Assembly (NCBI GenBank): GCA_030600505.1
Contig: JAUVLY010000050.1
Span: 1-6,300, forward strand
Direction of reading: 5' to 3'
DNA: 6,300 bases
Origin: Candidatus Falkowiibacteriota bacterium
GTDB lineage: Bacteria > Patescibacteriota > Patescibacteriia > Patescibacteriales > UBA12075
Both the position numbers and the translations under genes were made by a program. Shown piece by piece: positions 4,448 to 6,300 of this stretch. Each line of letters starts with the position of its first letter. Position 1 is the stretch's first letter. The notes beneath the pieces are model-generated. The model saw only the letters and a program-made list of their open reading frames with translations. It was not told the DNA's origin and ran no database searches.

Positions 4448-5590
4448 CTAATAGGAAAATAAATCTAAGTAAGCCTTGGCGCTGGCCTCCCAGCTGAAGC
4501 GTTTGGATTGTTTAAGCCCGTCCACCACCATCTCTCCCCGCAGCTTTGTATCACTAAGGACAGCGGCCATCGCGTCGGCAATCTCGCGCGCGTTTTCCGG
4601 ATTAACAAGCAAGGCAGAATCGCCGGCCACTTCGGGCAAACTGCTTACCGTACTAGTCACAACCGGTGTCGCGCTGGCCATGGCCTCAAGCGGTGGAAAG
4701 CCAAAACCTTCATAGAATGACGGATAAGCAAATAGGCCGGCTAGATTATAAATCGCCGGCTTATCTTCGGGCCGAACATAACCAATAAATCTAATATCTT
4801 CTTTATACTTGGAAAATTGCCAAACACGCAAAGCCTCCTTATAACGCCAACCCTTGGAACCGGCCAGTATAAGCTTATAGTCTTTTAGGGCCGGATGTTC
4901 ACTTCTCATCAAAACGTAAGCCTTAATTAGGCCGCTTAAATTCTTTCTCGGCTCAATCGTGCTTAAAAAAAGAATAAATTTATCCGGTAAATTATAGTGT
5001 TTTTTTACCCGCTCGCAATCCCTGTCTCCCGGTGCCAAGGGCCGGTACTGCGCACCCACTCCGGAGTAAATAACTTTCACTCGCCCGGGATCTACACCGC
5101 AGAGTTCAATAATATCCTTTTTGGTATGTTCGCTAACCGCCACTACTCTATCAAAACGTTTTGCCATTTTCTTAATATTCATTATTCGGTGCCACATTTG
5201 GCGCTTAGAAGAATAAAATTCGGGATAGCGAAGAAATGACAAATCGTGAATTGTTAATATACTCCGAGCCTTAGTTGAAAGGGCAATATAGGCAATATTG
5301 GGTACAAAAAAAAGATCGACATTGAGCAGCCGGTCTATTTTTGGCCAATATAAAATCCGCTGTAAAACATTATTAAAAATTTTATTGGGATAAGCCGTGT
5401 GGACAATTTTAACATTAGCTGCCTCTAGGCGCGGGATTTGACGGCTAAAATCACCAAAGGAATTATAAAATAATGTATATTGATTATTTTTATCCAGCCT
5501 AAAAATCTCCTTTAGCAAATTATACGTGTATTCCGGAATACCGCTAAAATTATCATCCATAAACGCCCGGATATCAATTCCGATTTTCAT
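4448..5590 (-). CDS. GT4-family glycosyltransferase (GT-B fold)
   Basis: The 380-residue product is a full-length family 4 retaining glycosyltransferase. It moves a sugar from a nucleotide-sugar donor to a growing glycan, most likely lipid-linked and at the cytoplasmic face of the membrane. The N-terminal acceptor domain opens with MKIGIDIRAF, has a GIPEYTYNLL loop (17-26) and a TIHDLSFLRYP segment (113-123), and ends near VAVSEHTKKDI (150-160). The C-terminal donor domain begins about 203 and shows FLSTIEPRKNL (208-218), the Arg-Lys that contacts donor phosphates, then LILAGSKGW and the EX7E motif EGFGFPPLE (Glu294 and Glu302). No transmembrane segment is seen. AGGAGG lies 10 bases before the ATG, inside the end of the upstream glycosyltransferase gene, and only five bases separate the two genes, so translation is probably coupled. 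Sequences with EPRKN and EGFGFPPLEAM are common among mannosyl- and rhamnosyltransferases, but sugar and linkage cannot be read from sequence. Confidence 0.92.
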   Translation of the reverse strand: MKIGIDIRAFMDDNFSGIPEYTYNLLKEIFRLDKNNQYTLFYNSFGDFSRQIPRLEAANVKIVHTAYPNKIFNNVLQRILYWPKIDRLLNVDLFFVPNIAYIALSTKARSILTIHDLSFLRYPEFYSSKRQMWHRIMNIKKMAKRFDRVVAVSEHTKKDIIELCGVDPGRVKVIYSGVGAQYRPLAPGDRDCERVKKHYNLPDKFILFLSTIEPRKNLSGLIKAYVLMRSEHPALKDYKLILAGSKGWRYKEALRVWQFSKYKEDIRFIGYVRPEDKPAIYNLAGLFAYPSFYEGFGFPPLEAMASATPVVTSTVSSLPEVAGDSALLVNPENAREIADAMAAVLSDTKLRGEMVVDGLKQSKRFSWEASAKAYLDLFSY

Positions 5591-5595
5591 GATTT

Positions 5596-6300
5596 TTAGT
5601 CCTCCTTGTACTTCTTATATTCGCTGGCTATAATTGATTCTATTTCACGCATAAATCTTTCCTCCGAGAACCGGCTTGCGTGTTCTCTTATTTTGTCTGG
5701 ATCAATATCTATTGCTTCCAATTTTCTAACCGCTTCAATTATCCCGTCGGCCGATTCTTCCTTAAAAAACACGCCTGTCTCCCCTTCTATAATATTTTCA
5801 AGCGAACCGCCCGCGTCTCGCGCGATTACCGGCCGGCCCGAAGCCATGGCTTCCAAGGGCGTAATGCCAAAATCTTCCAGCTGCGGGTTGATAAAAGCTT
5901 CACACTCACTATAAAGCCGGGCCTTTTCTTTTTCACTGACCCGCCCCAGGAATTCTATGTTATCAGCGCCTGAGCTTATTTCCATCAAACGCTCTTTATC
6001 TATCCCATCGCCAAATATCTTGAGCGGTTTTCCCAACTCCTTAAAAGCCTCAATCACAATATCTATCCTTTTATACGGTACCAGACGGCAACCGGCCAAA
6101 TAGTAGCCGGCGGGCTTTTTTGACACATAAAAATCATTAATATTAATAGAAGGATAGACAATTGGAGCATCGCGTTTATAATATTTTTTTAGCCTTCTGA
6201 GCGAAGTACGTGAATTAGTGATATAAAAATCCACCCGGTCAGCCGCTTGTCTGTCCCAGATACGGACATAATTGAGTATCAGGGATATTATTTTTTTGAA
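5596..6300 (-). CDS. GT4-family glycosyltransferase, N-terminus beyond the right edge (partial)
   Basis: The reading frame is open to the window edge, giving 234 visible residues that begin FKKIISLILNYVRIWDRQ. A GTG at 6232-6234 is not the start: the frame continues through it and the RIWDRQAADRVDFYITNSRT stretch is conserved family sequence at the end of the acceptor domain. The donor domain follows with IVYPSININDFY (47-58), AGCRLVPYKRIDIVIEAF (69-86), IFGDG (95-99), IEFLGRV (115-121) and the EX7E motif EDFGITPLE (Glu142 and Glu150 of the visible part), then ARDAGGSLENIIEGETGVFF. The C-terminus is charged (SEYKKYKED). The GCRLVPYKRID and EDFGITPLEAMASGRPVIA style is typical of the mannosyltransferase-like branch of GT4, and the likely role is addition of a sugar to a lipid-linked glycan. 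The gene is directly upstream of a second GT4 gene, five bases apart. Roughly the first 100-150 residues are missing, judging by normal family length. Confidence 0.9.
   Translation of the reverse strand, partial: FKKIISLILNYVRIWDRQAADRVDFYITNSRTSLRRLKKYYKRDAPIVYPSININDFYVSKKPAGYYLAGCRLVPYKRIDIVIEAFKELGKPLKIFGDGIDKERLMEISSGADNIEFLGRVSEKEKARLYSECEAFINPQLEDFGITPLEAMASGRPVIARDAGGSLENIIEGETGVFFKEESADGIIEAVRKLEAIDIDPDKIREHASRFSEERFMREIESIIASEYKKYKED
5601..5606 (-). promoter_or_regulatory. Shine-Dalgarno site of the complete glycosyltransferase, inside the upstream gene
   Basis: AGGAGG on the minus strand overlaps the last codons of the partial glycosyltransferase and lies 10 bases before the ATG at 5590. 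Its position within the coding end of the previous gene points to coupled translation. Confidence 0.6.

Noticed and set aside
6232..6234. GTG as the start of the right-edge glycosyltransferase
   Set aside because: The same frame stays open to the window edge and encodes conserved family sequence (RIWDRQAADRVD) before it.
1..6300. CRISPR array, tRNA, rRNA, insertion sequence ends or recoded stop codons
   Set aside because: No regularly spaced repeats, cloverleaf, transposase or terminal inverted repeats were seen, and the genes read normally with the standard code.

Overview
The window looks like part of a Patescibacteria (Candidate Phyla Radiation, Parcubacteria-like) chromosome. This is an inference from protein style and not a search result. 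The pointers are a Bro-N protein of the kind frequent in those genomes, a large O-antigen-ligase-like membrane protein with a TPR tail, tandem GT4 glycosyltransferases, compact spacing and the standard genetic code (stops are TAA or TAG, and UGG codes for Trp).

Left part (1-1766) is AT-rich and accessory in character. It holds a rho-independent terminator for a gene left of the window, a truncated Bro-N gene on the minus strand with its own terminator, and three small plus-strand genes for unrecognised membrane proteins of 83, 88 and 145 residues. The 83-aa gene is a single-gene unit ending in a strong terminator. The 88-aa and 145-aa genes are 35 bases apart and form an operon ending in a hairpin at 1737-1766. 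All three small genes have near-perfect Shine-Dalgarno sites. The first two share blocks of upstream sequence, so they may answer to the same regulator.

Middle (1767-1860) is the convergent junction. It carries a GC-rich, CT/GA-biased dispersed-type repeat with a perfect 11-bp hairpin.

Right part (1861-6300, all minus strand) is a surface-polysaccharide region. In transcription order it has a GT4 glycosyltransferase cut by the right edge, a second complete GT4 glycosyltransferase five bases downstream and probably translationally coupled, and then, behind its own good promoter, an 823-aa polytopic O-antigen ligase/polymerase-like protein with C-terminal TPRs. The two transferases would assemble a lipid-linked oligosaccharide at the inner face of the membrane. 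The ligase/polymerase-like protein would then polymerise it or transfer it to an acceptor on the outer face. The pairing is inferred from families and proximity.

The least explained material is the trio of small membrane proteins with shared upstream blocks, and the decayed Bro-N gene with a 31-base palindrome inside its coding sequence.
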